64,000 nt of DNA from assembly GCA_963678675.1 (NCBI GenBank), contig OY783192.1, forward strand, positions 33,511,250 through 33,575,249, in the 5' to 3' direction. Made by a program: the position numbers and the translations under genes. Positions 21,868 through 32,480 of the stretch are shown here, one piece after another. The first letter of the stretch is position 1, and each line of letters starts with the position of its first letter. A model generated the notes under the pieces. That model saw only the letters and a program-made list of their open reading frames with translations. It did not search any database and was not told where the DNA came from. The DNA is from Xiphydria camelus. Lineage: Eukaryota; Arthropoda; Insecta; Hymenoptera; Xiphydriidae.

Positions 21868-22811
21868 TAATATTTAGACTCATCCTCTTCGCACACTCCG
21901 ATAAACTTTACAAAAATCCAGTATAAAATTGTAGAAATATTCAATTGAGCTATTATGTAATATACGAAAATTATTGAATTCCCAAAATGTCAATTCCACA
22001 AATAGTAGCCAAGGACGACGATAATTTCGATTAAACGTCGATTCATTATGTGGGACACCGCTATGAGAATAACGTATAACGTCATACCCCGAGTCGACAC
22101 GAGAAAGTCGCGGGTCGGTCGATTTACGCGCGCGAGCCCGAGGCGAAGGAGAGGGCAGGTGCGCCGCGCGAGAGAATAATTAATATTCAGTGAAGAAAAA
22201 AAGAAAGGGAGAGGGGCGGAGAGGAAGAAGCGCGCTCGATAGGCCGCTTTTATAACAGTTAACACGTTAGTGACCGGGTAGCGGTTATAACAGTTAGTTA
22301 ACCATCGCGTCGGGGCACCTGGCCGCGTGCATCGGCCTCGCTCTCGCATCCCCTTTAGATTGATATTTAGATGGCCGTGTCGCGATAGGCCCTCTCTACA
22401 CGTTTTTCGATGTTGCTCGCGGCTTAACGCCCGCTGGATCTAAATGTCGGGAAATTAAAAACTCGAGAGATATAGCAGTCTCCACCCTCCTCCTCCTTCG
22501 ATATCCTCTCATCTTCCGCCGCGAGTCTCGAGTTCGGCTCGACGCGTGTTTTGGTCTCTCGGGGCGTCTTTTCTATTTTTATATGCCGTGAGAAAGAAAC
22601 GGCGCCCAACGCGCGTAGCTGCAAGGCGTCCCGTGTATGTGCGCGACTATTAGATCGTATTAGAGATTCTTTGATGAAATCGGTAAGTATTATAACATAT
22701 TCGGGAGATACACGCTAAGAGAGAGAACGGAGGTGTTACGAAGCGCGTACATTGAGAGAACAGCATAATTGAAAGTACAGCCCACTAGAGAGAACTGTTT
22801 ATTAATAGTTA
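21868..22811. other. Non-coding stretch, no gene recognised
   Basis: CpG-rich at 22080-22640. The - strand frame at 21990-22349 has no recognised domain. No repeat element is evident apart from the inverted flank near 21880-21915. Confidence 0.4.
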
Positions 22812-23018
22812 CACGGAAAAAAATTAATTATAACATTTCCAGAGTTTGTGATAAAATGCGGGACAAGGCCAATTTATTGTTACGGTAACTAGAATTTTAG
22901 TAAAAATTGCAGCAAACGATTGCAACTTCTACAAGTTTTACTATAATTCTTATTAAAATTGTAGTTAACAACAATAAATTGGCCTTGTCTCGAAATTCAC
23001 CACAAATTTTTTTCCGTG
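22812..23018. mobile_element. Family B MITE, copy 3
   Basis: TA, then CACGGAAAAAAATTAATT; right end TTTTTTTCCGTG, then TA. The ACAAGGCCAATTTATTGTTA core and its complement AACAATAAATTGGCCTTGT are both present. The best preserved B copy. Confidence 0.9.
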
Positions 23019-23029
23019 TAAAAAATTTA

Positions 23030-23260
23030 ATTTCAAGCACGGCGAAATATTTCGTTAGGACAAGAAAAATATATGTTAATTATTAAAATGTTTATTTCAT
23101 TGAAACAGTTGCCTCGAAGGATCAAATTATTCCAAATAAACATCGTAATAACAAAACAACAATGTAGTTAACAAATATTTACTTTGTCCGATAAAATATT
23201 TATTTCGGCATGTCCAAACAAATATTTGTCAACCACAAATGAACTGTTTTCTCGGTTTAA
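23030..23260. mobile_element. Element of the AAATATTTATTTCG family (N), inverted copy
   Basis: Contains CGAAATATTTCGTTAGGACA, AAAATGTTTATTTCATTG and ACAAATATTTACTTTGTCC. These are the complement of sequences in the duplicated region 49551-50222. It is AT-rich and internally symmetrical, with an end like ACTGTTTTCTCGG. Confidence 0.6.
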
Positions 23261-23277
23261 ATATGATGGGGTTGGTG

Positions 23278-23760
23278 CATCGAGAAAAAGACTCGCTAGA
23301 TTCAATAAATATACCATTGGATAGCCCAAAAAGCATATTTATTTGATTCGAATGAATATCAATTAGATTCATTTACCTAAATATTATCAATCGAATTGAA
23401 TAACAGTTCAATCTATTTGATATATTGAATATATCGACTTAGATATATGAATTCATTCGAAACAGAGAAATTCAATTTGTAGCATATAGGTGCAAAGTAG
23501 GTATATTTAGTATAGGTATAGCAAAAAAAGGAGAAATCCTCGCGTCGATAAAAATTTATACTCGAATTGAGTACACTGAGATAAAAATTTACTTCATCTA
23601 AATAAATGTGTTTTCGCATAATCCTATAAAAGTGCGTTTATTTGATTCGAATGAATAGCAATTTGATTCAAATGGAATTCAACTCAATCAATAATATCGA
23701 TATAAAACTAATCGAAATTCATTAAAATCGATTGAGTGTGCTCTTAGGTCTATTCAAAGG
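23278..23760. mobile_element. Two adjoining family J MITEs
   Basis: Both copies contain TTTATTTGATTCGAATGAAT and a following AATTxGATTC. The second begins CACTGAGATAAAAATTTAC at about 23574. A terminal part of the same family is at 53838-53935. Confidence 0.55.
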
Positions 23761-23767
23761 CATAACA

Positions 23768-24002
23768 GAGTATAATGGCTAAGAGAACTGAAACAGGAAG
23801 TAGAGCTTAATTCTCTTCAAAGTTTATACACTGACAAATGGCATGACTTCCTACGGTAGCTTCACTTTGACAAAGAGTTAACAGCTCAGTGGATTCCAAG
23901 CAACGGGGATTGTAGGAACTCATAGGTATCATTGGTCAGTGTACGAACTCAAAACAGATTTAAGCTCCTCCTGTTTCAGCCCTCTTCGCCATTACACCCT
24001 GT
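23768..24002. repeat. Hairpin with a nested CACTGACAAATG palindrome
   Basis: Outer arms about 23773-23811 and 23962-23995 carry CTGAAACAGGAAGTAGAGCT and its diverged complement AGCTCCTCCTGTTTCAG. Inside, ACACTGACAAATGGCATGAC (from 23829) pairs with GGTATCATTGGTCAGTGT (to 23942). One hairpin sits inside another. Confidence 0.7.
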
Positions 24003-24033
24003 ATAATTGTGACTCGAGTATATTCTCAGTGTA

Positions 24034-24226
24034 CACTGAGAAAAAGAAAGATTAAAAATTATTCTGTTAGAAGGATAATCTGAGTACGAAAGGTAAAATA
24101 GATCACAAATTATCCTTCCAGGGTTTAAAATTTAACCTTCTTTAGGATAATTTTTGATCTATTTTACCTTTCGTACTCAGATTATCCTTCTAAGGGAATA
24201 ATTTTTTTTTCTTTTTTTTTTCTCAG
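24034..24226. mobile_element. Palindromic MITE just upstream of the 24657 exon
   Basis: TA, then CACTGAGAAAAAGAAAG. The arms about 24058-24118 and 24136-24203 are almost exactly complementary, with AGGTAAAATAGATCA pairing with TGATCTATTTTACCT and GAAGGATAATCTGAGT with ACTCAGATTATCCTTC. It ends in TTTTTTCTCAG and runs into a GA microsatellite. A stable long hairpin. Confidence 0.85.
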
Positions 24227-24656
24227 AGAGAGAGAGAGAGAGAGTGTGTACATATCTTAATTCGTTCGTCACAGCGCACAAGTGATAAGGTGTTTGCCCG
24301 TGCGAAAATAACGAAAACCCTCTCCACAGTCGGACGTAGCATCGAGATACGAGTTACGGAGCTAGGCGGCTCACGGGGATCAGCGTTAACTTCCGCCGCG
24401 TGCCGTCAGGAAACGCCTGAACTTTTTCCGCCGCGCGCGCGTTATCAGCGTGCTTTTAAGCTTCCCTTCGTTGCTTCACGCGACATAAAAACGGCATTCG
24501 ATAAATTCCAGTTCCTCCGGCGCATTTGCCAATCCGTTCCTCCTCTGGAATGCCCTCTCCCTCCCCGTTTTATAATCTATATACTGTGTTACGCGTCTAC
24601 TCTTTCGCACAAAAAACGTTCCGACGCTTAAACGACGACTTTTTTCGCCCTTTCAG
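24227..24656 (+). other. Sequence upstream of the splice acceptor (intron)
   Basis: GC-rich sequence ending in a pyrimidine-rich tract and CAG acceptor (TTTTTTCGCCCTTTCAG, ending 24656). Frames here are open, but the pyrimidine tract marks this as the end of an intron rather than continuous coding. No earlier exon was found. Confidence 0.5.
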
Positions 24657-24875
24657 ATACGAAGCGGTCCGACGGATCTTCAGGGAAGTGACCAGCGTCT
24701 ACAAGGACTCCGAGATAGACTGGGGCATCGTCCACGACGCTGGCTGCACGATCGACGACACCGATCTTCCGCATCACGTGACCACGGCGAACGATCTCGA
24801 CCGACTGATCACCGGGACATTCAGATCATTCCTGGCGGCTCTACCGGCACCGCCTACCATCGTTACTATCGCCAG
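24657..24875 (+). CDS. Penultimate coding exon of an unidentified gene
   Basis: The exon is bounded by ...CGCCCTTTCAG at the left and GCCAG|GTATAAT at the right. It enters with the last base of a codon, reads 72 full codons and leaves two bases, which join the 27659 exon in phase. The protein piece begins YEAVRRIFREVTSVYKDSE, continues with an acidic and Cys-containing middle (WGIVHDAGCTIDDTDLPHHV) and ends with a hydrophobic FRSFLAALPAPPTIVTIAR. Codon use is strongly biased to C/G third positions, unlike the surrounding DNA, and the frame has no stop. I do not recognise the family. Predicted helices at both ends suggest a folded domain. The 5' part of the gene lies upstream, perhaps outside the window. 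Confidence 0.8.
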
Positions 24876-24930
24876 GTATAATTTTTCTCCCCGTTGCGAA
24901 TGAAAAGAAAAGCAAAAGCTAAAACAGAGC

Positions 24931-25560
24931 TCCTTTTGTTTCTGCATTCGTCGAGATTACGAAAAGATCTTTTTCTTCTCATTATTCCTCTATCGGATTC
25001 ATTTCCCAGGGGAGAAAGTTATCAGAGATATGTCTGATAACTCGATACTATATATAGATATGGATAGGATAATCGGAAGAAAGAGCAGCGATCCATGAAT
25101 TCGAAAGGGTTTCCAATAAAATACACCGAGAAAAATAATTAGGTTAAAATGACAAAACGTTTAGTTATTCTAGTCAAAATATTAGTTAATCGAACCAAAT
25201 ATTTAATTACTCTGACCATATATTTGGTTATTCCAACCAAACGTTTAGTTATTCTAGCCAAAAAGTGATCAGTTTAATTAAATAGATGGAAGATCCATAT
25301 TTCACCAAAAGGTTTGGTCATCGTCTTCAGAATTCAATTGACAAAGATATTTTTCTCAGTGTAGAATTCCTTTCGCTGTCGCATTTACCAAGATTACGAA
25401 GGGAGGATCTTTTTCTTCTCATTATTCCTCTATTGGATTCATTTTCCCAGAGGAAAAGTTACAAAAAAAATATCTGACAACCGATACTATAGATCATAGA
25501 TCGGATAATTAAAGAAAATAGTAGCGATATCGACAAATTCCAAAGACTTTTCAATAAAAT
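24931..25560. repeat. Intronic tandem duplication (~190 bp) separated by a MITE
   Basis: 24931-25121 and 25371-25560 are diverged direct repeats: both contain GATCTTTTTCTTCTCATTAT, then TCCTCTAT.GGATTCATTT and TTTCAATAAAAT or TTCCAATAAAAT. A family A MITE lies precisely between them. Confidence 0.8.
25124..25361. mobile_element. Family A MITE, copy 3 (in the intron)
   Basis: TA (25122-25123), then CACCGAGAAAAATAATTAGG; right end ATTTTTCTCAGTG, then TA (25362-25363). The standard family A interior includes TTTAGTTATTCTAGTCAAAA units. The target duplication is intact. Confidence 0.9.
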
Positions 25561-26208
25561 GGAAATAAATACCCAATTGTATTCATCGCAACACATCATT
25601 AGTAGCGGTATATCATTAAAAAATGAAGCTGCATATGCACCTGCACCCTAATCGATCCGAGTCTTCGTTGCGTTCAAACAAATCGGTCCGCGAAATATTT
25701 CTAGAGAGAGAGAGTGCCAAATTGAATTCTACCGCACGGGTTCGAGTGTACGATCACAGATGACGCGAGGAAGCGAAGGGAAGGGGGGGAAAATAGGGTA
25801 AAATACCCTCGGGGTGGGGCGAGCGAGAGAGGGTGGGGTTGAACGAGGGGTGGGATTGTCGTCGGTAAGGGGCACGCGCCAAGCCCCACCCTCTTGGAAA
25901 TAGGGGTAGTGCGCGCGAGGGGTGCACAAAACTCGAGGCTCCGAACTTCCGTCTTCCCCCGACAGATGTCCTCGCGCAGGGGATGAAAAATCCGAAACTC
26001 CTGAAATCCCGATTCTTTTGGAAACCGATATCGTTCCAATTTTACGTCGCGATTTTTTGGGGATGAAGCTTTGCGCGGACGTTGAGAATGGCTGAGCGTC
26101 GTTTCGCCTCGTAATCTTTTCTCGCAAAAAAGGTCCCTTAACATCCTTCTACGCTTCGACGAGCGGAAAATCGTCTCTCAACGGCGTTTTCCTAATTCAC
26201 GGAAGGAC
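25561..26208. other. Intron sequence, no further feature
   Basis: Contains a short GA run (25704-25713) and a GC-rich segment 25720-26140, open on the - strand in two overlapping frames. No recognisable protein. Confidence 0.5.
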
Positions 26209-26210
26209 TG

Positions 26211-26655
26211 GTACGGTAAACTTTACTGTGTTTACGATAAAAGAGACGCACATAAGGGTTTTCGGATTTTTCAGTGTGGAAAAGTCATTTTTCTTTCGAA
26301 AACAACTTATCGTGATAGTTTATATTGAAATTTGCTAATTTCTATGGAAAAATTGTTCTTTAACACACCTTAAAAAAATTATTTTCCGAAACAAATAATC
26401 GTCGACATGAATAGTGCTAAGAATATATTTATTTAAGTCAAATATCTAGTCGTTGAATAAAGTCTATATTATTCGAATCAAGTATAGATTCGTTCAATTC
26501 CGCGAACATGTACTTGTCTTAAATAAATATATTCGTCGCACCATTCATGCCGACAATTACTTGGATCGATAAATTATTGTTTCTCAGTGTAGTAGGAACA
26601 TCCGAAAACTCTTATGCGTATCTCTTTTATTATAGATATAGTAAAATTTATCATA
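26211..26655. repeat. Nested hairpins in the intron
   Basis: Outer arms: 26213-26266 (ATAAAAGAGACGCACATAAG, then GGTTTTCGGA) pairs with 26601-26651 (TCCGAAAACTCTTATGCG, then TATCTCTTTTAT). Inside, AATAATCGTCGACATGAATA (26395) pairs with CACCATTCATGCCGACAATT (26538), with TTTTTCAGTGTGG/TTTCTCAGTGTAG MITE-type words at the junctions. An inserted MITE within an older inverted repeat is likely. Confidence 0.7.
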
Positions 26656-26662
26656 TCAGTAT

Positions 26663-27658
26663 TTCTCTATATTTTCTGTATCACATAGAAAAGCCAACGC
26701 ACTCATGGGAATAGCAATACGTACAACAAACAGTTCAATGTCGCTGCTACTGTAGTTTTTTTTACCGAATTGACGATAAATCGTATTACTTGATAATATT
26801 CCCCATTCAAAAAAAAATTATTTAAGAACACCAGCGGTGAGAAGGCACCCCCACCGTTATATCTATCGTCTCGTTGCAGCCGAACACCGAACAAAAATGA
26901 GAAAAAGAACCCAAAAAATTCGTCGACCTCGTGCCAAACCGTCAAAAAGCGAAAAAACGCTCGCGAAACGAAACCGCTGGTGCCATCTGCCCACGACACT
27001 GCGAAAGCTTTGAAATTACTTCCGGCGTCGTAGAATAAAAAAATCGATTCACTACTCTCTCTCTTTCCTCGACCCACCCCCGACGACTGCCGCCACCCTT
27101 CCCCTCTCATCGCATCCCCACTTCCGGGGGAAGACTACGAAGCACCGCCGGATGTCGCCTCCGGTCGGCTCCGCGTTTCTCGCTATTTGCCGGCGCGAGA
27201 AATCGCGCGCCGCACGCGCGCGAGGCGCTCTCTCGCCCCGAACAAACGCGGAGAATTATCATTCTTCCTCGCTTCTCCTTCAGCCGGTGAAATGCTGCTG
27301 CAATTTCCCGCGGGAAGCGCGAGATGCGCTCGCGCTCGATTAAACGCGCGTCCCGGAAGCGAGAGATTCGAGGCGACGACCCGCTTAGAAGTGCGCGCCG
27401 AAAATTAAGGGGATGAAGGCAAAAAAATTGGAAATCTTGGGGAGAAAGAAAATGTCGTCGAGTTCCCATTGTTCCGTCGATTATTCGAAATATTTCCCGA
27501 TTAGTTCGCTGGAAAAATTGTTTATTTCTACAGCTCCGTGAGAAAACTATGAATTTGTGAAAAAATTAGGCTCCAATGTGACGATAATTACATCTTCTAC
27601 ACGATACTTAATATTCATGCAAATTTCTCAGAAAATCACGAGGAAAACCTATTTTTAG
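26663..27658. other. Remainder of the intron before the last exon
   Basis: CpG-rich at 27120-27410 without a recognisable product. It ends with CCTATTTTTAG, a usable acceptor, at 27658. Confidence 0.5.
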
Positions 27659-27788
27659 ATCGAGCGACGACGAGTACTGCCCGTCGGAGGACGTCGACCA
27701 AATTCAAGTCGGGGTGCTCGAGGAATTGAGCCACCGATTGGAAGCTATGGAACCGCGGTTGGTGTACCAAGAAGAGGAGACCCTCTGA
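27659..27788 (+). CDS. Last coding exon of the same unidentified gene
   Basis: Starts after ...ACCTATTTTTAG. Its first base completes an Arg codon with the AG left by the exon ending at 24875. It reads 42 codons to a TGA at 27786-27788. The sequence is acidic: SSDDEYCPSEDVDQIQVGVL, then a helical EELSHRLEAMEPRLV and a terminal YQEEETL. The acidic tail after a compact domain would suit a cytoplasmic or nuclear protein; that is inference. The in-phase junction across a 2783-base intron, the matching GC-rich codon use and the following AATAAA support a real gene end. Confidence 0.8.
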
Positions 27789-27898
27789 GAGATGGCTGAT
27801 ATAAGAATTCCCCGCGGCGACGCAATCGCCTCGGATAATTAAGAGTCGCCGTTGCGATGCATTTCATAATTATACACCTGTATCTCGATAAACGTACA

Positions 27899-27904
27899 AA
27901 TAAA
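27899..27904 (+). terminator. Poly(A) signal of the 24657/27659 gene
   Basis: AATAAA lies 111 bases after the stop codon. A second AATAAA at 28016-28021 could serve as an alternative. Both are on the strand of the gene. Confidence 0.6.
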
Positions 27905-28044
27905 GTAACACGAGAGAGAAATCTACCATCAATTTTTTTTACTTTTCTCGCTACACCTGTCGTTATATTTGAATTTTATATTCCGTCTTTATCTGATGTT
28001 TATTTCTACCGCCCCAATAAAGATAAATTCAAACCACTGACAAT

Positions 28045-28079
28045 TCAATATTAAATTTAATAGAATTTTTTTTACAGTG
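28045..28079. mobile_element. Solo terminus of a family K MITE
   Basis: ATTAAATTTAATAGAATT, then TTTTTTTACAGTG followed by TA, matches the right end of the 33274-33515 element. No left end is visible, so it is a fragment lying just 3' of the gene. Confidence 0.55.
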
Positions 28080-28160
28080 TACGCGTACAAACATGTCATG
28101 TCTGCTACGTTTATTGTAAAGAAAAATGTTTTTTCAGTTAAACGTATATAGTCATGTAAA

Positions 28161-28410
28161 CAGAGAAAAAGAATTAGTTGGATCTACTAAAAATTACTTA
28201 TGGGGTCAAAAGTAATTATTTATTTAGATCAGTTAAATTTTTTTGTATATTAATTAGATATTTCCTCCTTCAAATCACATGCTATTTCACATAATTATAA
28301 GGAAGAGATATTTAACTGACGTATTAAGAGATTTCATTGATGTAAATAAATAATTACTCGCGACCTAGCATGTAATTTTCAGTAGATCCAACTAATTCTT
28401 TCCCTCTCTG
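28161..28410. mobile_element. MITE with CAGAGAAAAAGAATTAGTTG ends
   Basis: Left CAGAGAAAAAGAATTAGTTG then GATCTACT; right AGTAGATCCAACTAATTC then TTTCCCTCTCTG, followed by TA. The inner halves (AGTAATTATTTATTTAGATC against GTAAATAAATAATTACTCG) are also complementary. A member of the AGAAAAA-terminus group. Confidence 0.8.
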
Positions 28411-29050
28411 TATTTATTCAATTAAAATCATCTTTTGCGCCGTTCCCGATGTATCGCAACAAATTATATGTATCTCGGGACTAAATAAAATTTGTTCTCC
28501 TCCTCCCGCCTTCTTTCCCTCCCCCCTCCCTCCGTCCCTCTCTCTAGTCTCTTCAATCTCGAGTTCGGCGCCCGACGGCCGAATTTACATAAGATCCGTA
28601 CCACTGGCCCATTATGGAAAGCGAGCACAATGCCACGTGAATGTTGGCATTTTTTGCAGCCCCTTCCCGACGCCGTATTTGCATACCATAGGCTCTTTTC
28701 CCACACGTCTCAACGTCTCTCTCCCTCTTCCTCTCGCTTCCCGTCACCTCCTGCACACGCCGTACGCAGCGTCCCTCTCGCGCGCAACCCTTTCAGCGCG
28801 GCCAACAAACGCGGGACAGCGCAAAAAAGTCTTCCCATATAACGCCGCGATACGCTTGTCTGGCGGCGCCGTTTTCTCCGCCGAGAGGCCCGTATTGTTC
28901 GGCGAACGGACAAGCGCGTATAGATAAATTGGGTCGAAGGAGACGGAGAGACGCGTCTCTCTCGTTTTAGCGTTTACCGCCTATTATCGCGCTGCCGCGT
29001 GATGGTGACCTTTGCGAATGCGCGAGACGAAAACGCATTTCCGAAAGGCG
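28411..29050. other. Non-coding stretch, no gene recognised
   Basis: CT-rich at 28500-28545 and GC-rich to 29000. Three frames on each strand are partly open, as expected for this composition. Confidence 0.4.
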
Positions 29051-29266
29051 CACTGATTGTGAGAAAAATAACTTGGTCGATCTAACCAAAATTCTGGAGA
29101 CGATGACCAAGCCGTTTAGTGAAATATGGATCCTTCATTTCTCTATTTTCTGGTTACGATAACTATACATGCGGTTAAAATAACTAAACATATAGTTAGA
29201 AGAACTAAATATTTGGTTCAACTTATTAGTATTTTGGTTAGAATAACTAAACTATTTTTCTCAGTG
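29051..29266. mobile_element. Family A MITE, copy 4 (inverted)
   Basis: Left CACTGATTGTGAGAAAAATAAC, which looks like a small insertion within the terminus, then TTGGTCGATCTAACCAAAAT; right CTATTTTTCTCAGTG. The order of the internal blocks is reversed relative to 4177. Confidence 0.8.
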
Positions 29267-29274
29267 CAGAGGAA

Positions 29275-29476
29275 AGTTTATTCAAATGGAAACCCAATTA
29301 GAAGGTTTATCAGTCACGATAGGAATTTTCTTCGTATCGAACCAAGACCTATCCATAGTAAAAAAAAATGATTATGTATACTCAAACAGAAGTTTATTTG
29401 AACACAAACCTATTAAAAAGTTTATTAGTCAAAAAGAGGAATTTTTTTTATATCGAATAAAAATCTATTTGAATTG
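29275..29476. repeat. Diverged direct repeat (~115 bp, two units)
   Basis: GTTTATTCAAATGGAAACCC...GAATTTTCTTCGTATCGAAC and GTTTATTTGAACACAAACCT...GAATTTTTTTTATATCGAAT are two successive versions of one segment. Confidence 0.5.
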
Positions 29477-29529
29477 AAGGAATGTTTGCGCACATCGCAA
29501 AACCTTTATTTAATTCAAATTTCTGCAGT

Positions 29530-31073
29530 TCGCTCTCTAAAAATAAATTCCTTATTCATCGCAAATAAACGTTTCCACTAGATGACAATCGAGAGCAATC
29601 GATCAGTCTCAGCCACGATTGGGTCGTCAATTCAACGGCATATTCAATTAAGGCTTTTATTATCGTGAAGCAAGCTTCTTAAAATGAAATAGATTTTTTT
29701 TTTAAATTGATCAAAAGCAAAAGAGACTCGTTAACAAATACCAAATAAACGAAGAAAAGTAAATAATTAATCCCGCATCAACATCGCATTACCTCAACCG
29801 CTCGAAAATTAATATCCCTCCCTGGAATTCCTCTCGAACCGCATATACGTATAGCTATACTCGCAGCGCGCGTTCGGTCCACGACGTCGCGAAGGAGACT
29901 ATTATATATAGTCTGGCGCAAAAAAGGGATGAATTTAAAAGACTAGTAGCTTCGCGAGAGCTGCCAGTCTCTGGTAATGACCGTCGTTAACCACCGACAG
30001 GCCTCCGACGGAGAGGCCTTTGTATGCTAATGACGGGGTGGTCCGATTTCATCCCCGAGTAAAAAATCTTGGGGTCAACAGAGAGAGAGAGAGAGAGGAG
30101 AAAGGTGGGAAGAGAGGGAACGCGAGGCAGTTACTTCCTCGAGGGACCCCGAGGGCAGGGCACTGACCTTAACCAACCGAAATTAATATCCGGCAACGAG
30201 GGGTTGAAAGCAAGAATCGTGTTTGATCGGTAAGACGAGGACATTTTTTGCTTCTCCCGCACTCCCCCTTCCCTTCGCTTCCGCTTCGATCTTAATTTTC
30301 CCACGCGCGATTAATTATTTCTATTCCGGTTTCCCTTTCCTCTTTTTTTTTTTGCAATTCTCACCGCGAAGAACAACATCGGCGAGAAACCGCGTCTAAC
30401 TATAGGAATCCTAGAGAAAACGAACTACCGGTGTGCATCTGTTACATGCATCGGGCTAACTCGCTGCACTCGACGGGAAGATCCCCGAGGAACGAGCGGC
30501 GCGCGTTCCCCCCGACGTGAAATTATTCAAAACAGTGGCTGGCAAAAGTACAGCCTCTCGCTCATGGCGCTAATCCCGCGGCCGTGTCCGATCTGCATTA
30601 AAAAAGGCAAAAAATGGCAGCCGGGGATACGCAAGGTATACCCGATGCGCTTCAGATAAATACGGCAACCCCCCGATAATCCGCGTAACGCGATATGCCA
30701 CGCGGGCGAATCGGGAAACGTCGTTGTTATGATTAAGAGAAAAAATTTTATCGAGATCTTTTTAACGGCAGTACATATTTTGGAATGTTGCAGACATTCC
30801 CTCTTGATCCAAGTCAGTGAAAATCGGTGAAAAGTCATTGAAATCCAGTGAATAGAAGGTTACTGAAATTACAATAACCTTTTAGTCACTAGATTTCAGT
30901 GCCTAAACACTGATTCTCAGTTATTTTTACTGATTCGTATTAAGAAAGCTGAGACATTTTTTCGTGATGACTTCCTAACCGCGCGAGAAGTAAAAAAAGG
31001 TGTTTCGCTTCACAATTTTTCTCACCTCTCTATAAATGCTCCAATTTTCGGAATCGCGAAAGAAATCACTTCA
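29530..31073. other. Non-coding stretch; one small hairpin
   Basis: GC-rich in parts (29830-30240, 30480-30700), with a GA run at about 30080-30096. At 30840-30892 AATCCAGTGA..AAGGTTA pairs with TAACCTTTTAGTCACTAGATT, a hairpin using the same TAGTGAC words as 9370-9571. No gene. Confidence 0.4.
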
Positions 31074-31366
31074 TACGGAGAAAAAGGATTAGTAAAAAAT
31101 CAGTTATCCCAGTAACAGGACTGCTCGAGGTGAAACATTAAAGTTTCTAATAGACCACAACGTACCTTTTACAGTTCGCAATAGTACAAACATCAGTTTA
31201 TACGGTAAAACGTACCAACACCCATTAATATTGTCGTGTGTTTCCCAGTTCATATTGTAACGAACTGTAAAAAATACGCTGTGTCTATTAAAAAATACAA
31301 TATTTCACCTCGAGGAGCCCTGCTACTAAGATTCACTGTAAAAATGACAAATCCCTTTTCTCCGTA
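31074..31366. mobile_element. Family C MITE, copy 3
   Basis: Left ACGGAGAAAAAGGATTAG, right CAAATCCCTTTTCTCCGT. The interior has CAGTTATCCCAGTAACAGGA, CTCGAGGTGAAACATT and the distal complement TTTCACCTCGAGGAGCCCTG. A well-preserved palindromic copy. Confidence 0.85.
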
Positions 31367-32330
31367 CAGTTTCCATTATTTCAATTCCGTCCGCCCTGCA
31401 GGAAAATATTGAAAACATTTTTGTTTTACAAGAGAAAAGCGAGATGCCCGTGCAAATCACGCGCGTTCGCATCCCGCGTACCCCAGGTACGCGTCTCGTG
31501 CGTGGCGAAAGCGATCTCGAGGCGAGTATGCAAATCGCGGGCTAATGCGATGCGCAAAGCCAATTATAGCGCGAAACCCCGTTACGGTCGTATAGTCGTT
31601 GGGACTTCTCTCGGCTTCCCTCCCTTCCTCTCTTTCTCTCTATCTGATTTCGGGTACCTACGCGCGAGAAGCTGGATGCGCGCGCGGAGGGGTGGCGCGC
31701 GGAGACAACGTCATAGGTGGAGACCGGCTCACCTCGACGCGTATAGGGCCCATTGTTCAAACGTGCTATTTGTATTTATACGGGGCCTTTGTTCCCAATC
31801 GAGAGAATTCGGGCTCCGGGTGGGGTGGGGCGGGAGAAAAATTATTCCGGGACGAAGCAAGGGGTGAGTCGTCCACTAGTCGCCGCGTAGCTGCACTGCA
31901 AATCGGTTGAAACGCCTCAAAGTCCGAGTTCATTCCGCGTTATTCGCCCCGTGCCCGTGAAACGAGAATCCCACCCCCGTATTCGCTCACCCTACGGAGT
32001 AGTCGAATGTTTCGTCTTCCAATTTCTCGCTCCCAAAAGATCCCTCTCGAGGAAAACCGACGGGAACATCGCGCGAAAGCGATCGATCGGGTGCTGAGAA
32101 AGTGCGGGGCCATCTTCATAAAAGTAGCGTAGCTTTAATCGCGATTATCTCCTTGTCCGTCAACTCCAGGTCAAAGTTGATATAATACTTTCTTGTAGAT
32201 CTCACGTTGATCTATGAAAAAGTATGGTACGCATATAGGCTCAAAGAGTTCATAGAAAGGATGTAATTACTGTAAACGTAAATACCTTTTTAAGCAAAAA
32301 GGCCTGTAATTTGTAGGACACCTTGGGAAT
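31367..32330. other. Non-coding stretch, no gene recognised
   Basis: GC-rich with short overlapping frames on both strands (31409-31910). No domain or splice structure that I can support. Confidence 0.4.
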
Positions 32331-32480
32331 CGAGAAAGGCGCTATATCTCGTGATCGGTTCGTCGGAGAAAAACAAGTTTTGAACAAAAATTACGCAGTT
32401 TTCGATGCTCTACAATCTTCATTCAGAGTACTTTTCTCTCCGACTGGCCGATCTCGAGATAAAGCGATCTCTTTCAGCTC
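32330..32480. repeat. Hairpin, ~40-bp arms
   Basis: GAAAGGCGCTATATCTCGTG and ATCGGTTCGTCGGAGAAAA (32333-32372) pair with TTTTCTCTCCGACTGGCCGA and TCTCGAGATAAAGCGATCTC (32431-32475), with a few mismatches. The loop is AT-rich. Confidence 0.7.
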
